A stretch of DNA of 43,016 nucleotides, taken from assembly GCA_002841595.1 (NCBI GenBank), contig PHAD01000006.1:1-43016 (forward strand). Direction: 5' to 3'. Positions within the stretch are counted from its first letter, which is position 1. Every line of letters starts with the position of its first letter. Shown here in pieces: positions 41,598 to 43,016 of this stretch. This DNA is from Firmicutes bacterium HGW-Firmicutes-12. GTDB lineage: Bacteria; Bacillota; Peptococcia; DRI-13; PHAD01. Under the pieces are notes generated by a model. The model searched no databases and had not been told where the DNA came from. It saw nothing but the letters and a program-made list of their open reading frames with translations. Both the position numbers and the translations under genes were made by a program.

Positions 41598-42341
41598 GTG
41601 GAAATGCAGTTGTTGTTAGAAAAAACCAGAATCCTGCATCAATTATTACAAAAATCAGCCGGGCAGTCCTTGGATTTCAAGGGAATTGCTGAAGAGTTAT
41701 CCCGTATGATTGAATCAAATGTCTATATCGCAGGTAAAAAAGGAAAATTGTTAGGCAGAGGTGAAATTGAGGACATTCACGGAGGACTCTTTCATCCAGA
41801 TGAGCTCAAAGATGGTCAGTTCTCGGACGCTACACAGCAATGGCTTCTAGGCTTTATGCACACGGAAATAAACATGGTGCCCCAAGACAGTAGTTTTTAT
41901 TGTATCATGACCCCTGTTTTTGGCAGTGGAGAAAGATTGGGTACGGTGGTATATGCTCGTGAGGATCGACCCTATACCGCAGCAGAAACTATCTTAACCG
42001 AATACGGTGCCAGTGTAGCCGGCATGCAGATCTTAAGAAACGCAAGCGATCGTTTAGAGAATGAAGCTAGAAAGAAAACAGTAGTGCAATTGGCCTTAGA
42101 AGTGCTCTCCTACTCTGAACTTGAGGCTGTTAAGTACATCTTTAGTGAGATTGAAGGTAGTGAAGGATTTCTTGTTGCTAGTAAGCTTGCCGAAGAGTAT
42201 AAACTTACCCGATCTGTTATTGTAAATGCCTTGAGAAAGTTGGAAAGTGCCGGCGTGATAGATGCACGTTCACTCGGGATGAAGGGGACATACATTAAAA
42301 TACTCAATGATTACCTTTACGAACAATTGGCGCATATCTAA
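41598..42341 (+). CDS. codY: Global transcriptional regulator CodY
   Basis: 247 residues (Bacillus CodY 259). The N-terminal GAF domain (about 1-155) binds branched-chain amino acids in characterised CodY proteins, and the C-terminal winged helix (about 180-247) carries the almost invariant T-R-S-V-I-V-N-A-L-R-K-L-E-S-A-G-V-I and L-G-M-K-G-T-Y-I-K. CodY senses GTP and Ile/Val and represses amino-acid and motility genes in rich medium. AAGGAGG (41581-41587) lies 10 bases before the GTG at 41598; the ATG at 41604 is possible but farther. It ends at a strong terminator. It sits right after the Tad/sugar/DUF192 genes, so pilus control by nutrient state is worth testing. Confidence 0.95.
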   Translation: MEMQLLLEKTRILHQLLQKSAGQSLDFKGIAEELSRMIESNVYIAGKKGKLLGRGEIEDIHGGLFHPDELKDGQFSDATQQWLLGFMHTEINMVPQDSSFYCIMTPVFGSGERLGTVVYAREDRPYTAAETILTEYGASVAGMQILRNASDRLENEARKKTVVQLALEVLSYSELEAVKYIFSEIEGSEGFLVASKLAEEYKLTRSVIVNALRKLESAGVIDARSLGMKGTYIKILNDYLYEQLAHI

Positions 42342-42346
42342 TCAAC

Positions 42347-42392
42347 AAAACAAGGCCCTCAGTTTTTGATTAAACTGGGGGCCTTGTTTTTT
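42347..42392 (+). terminator. Strong terminator after codY
   Basis: AACAAGGCCCTCAGTTT pairs with AAACTGGGGGCCTTGTT (one G-U), a 17-pair stem with a 6-base loop, then a T run to 42392. Confidence 0.93.
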
Positions 42393-42473
42393 GTTATACT
42401 ATCAGCAGAGTATAAGTTTCTATTGAAAGATTTTTTTATATAATATTTTTATAGAAAGTTTAAAGGGGTTGTT

Positions 42474-43016
42474 TTGTTTTTGTTACATGTAAGCTGGCTG
42501 GAGTCGATCCTAGACTTAATATTTCCCGAAACGCAGGTCTGTACTTTTTGCTGGACCGAAATAGAAGGAAGAGGAAGTAGGGGTATTTGCTCGAAGTGTG
42601 CTAAGGAAATATTGGGAATGAGTGAGCGATTTGTTACGTGTTCTCGTTGTGGCCATTTCATTATAGGGAAAACATGCCCCAACTGTTATGACTGGACTTT
42701 CGAGATTGATGGCGTTTTAAGTGTGGTTCCCTATGAGGGTGTATACAAAGAAAAAATTTTCGATTTAAAATATAATGGAAAGAAAGAGCTCGCTGTTGCT
42801 CTTGGATATTTAATGGCCTGTAGAGCAAAGCATAGCTTATTAGAAAAGCGCGATATATATGTAGTCCCTATACCACTTCATCCTTTAAGGGAAGAAGAAA
42901 GGGGCTATAATCAAAGTGCGTTGCTCGCCCGAGTGGTTGCACGGGAGCTAAACTGTAGATATGAAGAAAGTATGCTGAGACGCCGAAATTACGAAAAGAG
43001 TCAGACTTTCTTGGGA
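42474..43016 (+). CDS. comF: ComF-family protein, 3' end outside window
   Basis: 181 visible residues with no stop. The N-terminus has a hydrophobic W-L-E-S-I-L-D-L-I-F-P stretch, then zinc knuckles C-T-F-C, C-S-K-C, C-S-R-C and C-P-N-C, as in ComFC. The phosphoribosyltransferase fold starts after that with V-P-Y-E-G-V-Y-K, F-D-L-K-Y-N-G-K and P-I-P-L-H-P, followed by R-G-Y-N-Q-S, the ComF hallmark. The PRPP loop lies beyond the edge. ComF proteins work in natural transformation and DNA repair. AAAGGGG (42462-42468) lies 5 bases before the TTG at 42474; TTG 42480 is an alternative. It begins a new unit behind the codY terminator. Confidence 0.9.
   Translation, partial: MFLLHVSWLESILDLIFPETQVCTFCWTEIEGRGSRGICSKCAKEILGMSERFVTCSRCGHFIIGKTCPNCYDWTFEIDGVLSVVPYEGVYKEKIFDLKYNGKKELAVALGYLMACRAKHSLLEKRDIYVVPIPLHPLREEERGYNQSALLARVVARELNCRYEESMLRRRNYEKSQTFLG

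Noticed and set aside
1-43016. CRISPR arrays, tRNA or rRNA genes, insertion sequences, prophage genes
   Set aside because: No regularly spaced repeats, no tRNA-like folds noticed and no transposase or integrase motifs in any frame; a covariance-model scan would be needed to exclude small RNAs.

Overview
The window looks like chromosome of a low-to-mid GC, probably monoderm, anaerobic Firmicute of the Clostridia (Peptococcaceae/Desulfitobacterium-like). The evidence is a true CodY, DegS/DegU, CsaB with DUF5693, copper-amine-oxidase-like surface modules, strong AGGAGG ribosome sites with frequent TTG/GTG starts, and an RND pump with a lipoprotein adaptor but no outer-membrane factor. The lineage is inferred from gene style, not from any search. 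I found no rRNA, tRNA, CRISPR array, insertion sequence or prophage. No stretch longer than about 300 bases lacks a gene.

Left part (1-13.3 kb, mostly + strand). The C-terminal end of an FAD-oxidoreductase paralogue is followed by a SEC-C protein, a type VII toxin-antitoxin pair (MntA nucleotidyltransferase, HepT HEPN toxin) and a full membrane-anchored FAD oxidoreductase whose C-terminus looks SLH-like. Next comes an envelope cluster: DUF5693, CsaB (wall-polymer pyruvyl transferase), MurJ, FabZ, a TagO/WecA-type glycosyl-phosphate transferase and an SH3b wall protein. It closes with a bidirectional terminator and a convergent DUF4143 AAA ATPase.

Middle (13.4-28.3 kb). A copper-amine-oxidase-like surface protein and cardiolipin synthase lie on the minus strand. 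They diverge from an RND efflux operon (adaptor, pump, TetR) with a candidate TetR operator just after its promoter; the operon runs on into an SGNH hydrolase and a dual Fe-S protein. Then come a charged helical protein and a metabolic block: GntR/FCD regulator, aconitase, NADP-type isocitrate dehydrogenase and a carboxyltransferase (OadA/PycB type) without its biotin domain. The block fits oxaloacetate-to-2-oxoglutarate biosynthesis; citrate synthase is not in the window. A 48-codon zinc-ribbon gene lies on the minus strand after a strong terminator.

Right part (28.4-43.0 kb). DegS/DegU and a small membrane protein precede a full Tad/Flp pilus locus: Flp pilin, prepilin peptidase, TadE, TadG-like, CpaB, CpaE with an apparently functional receiver domain, CpaF, TadB and TadC. 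It runs directly into a three-gene lipid-linked-sugar cassette (GT2, GT-C-like membrane protein, EmrE/ArnE-like transporter) that could glycosylate the pilus or envelope. A DUF192 gene, possibly with an ATC start, then CodY, a strong terminator and a truncated comF end the window.
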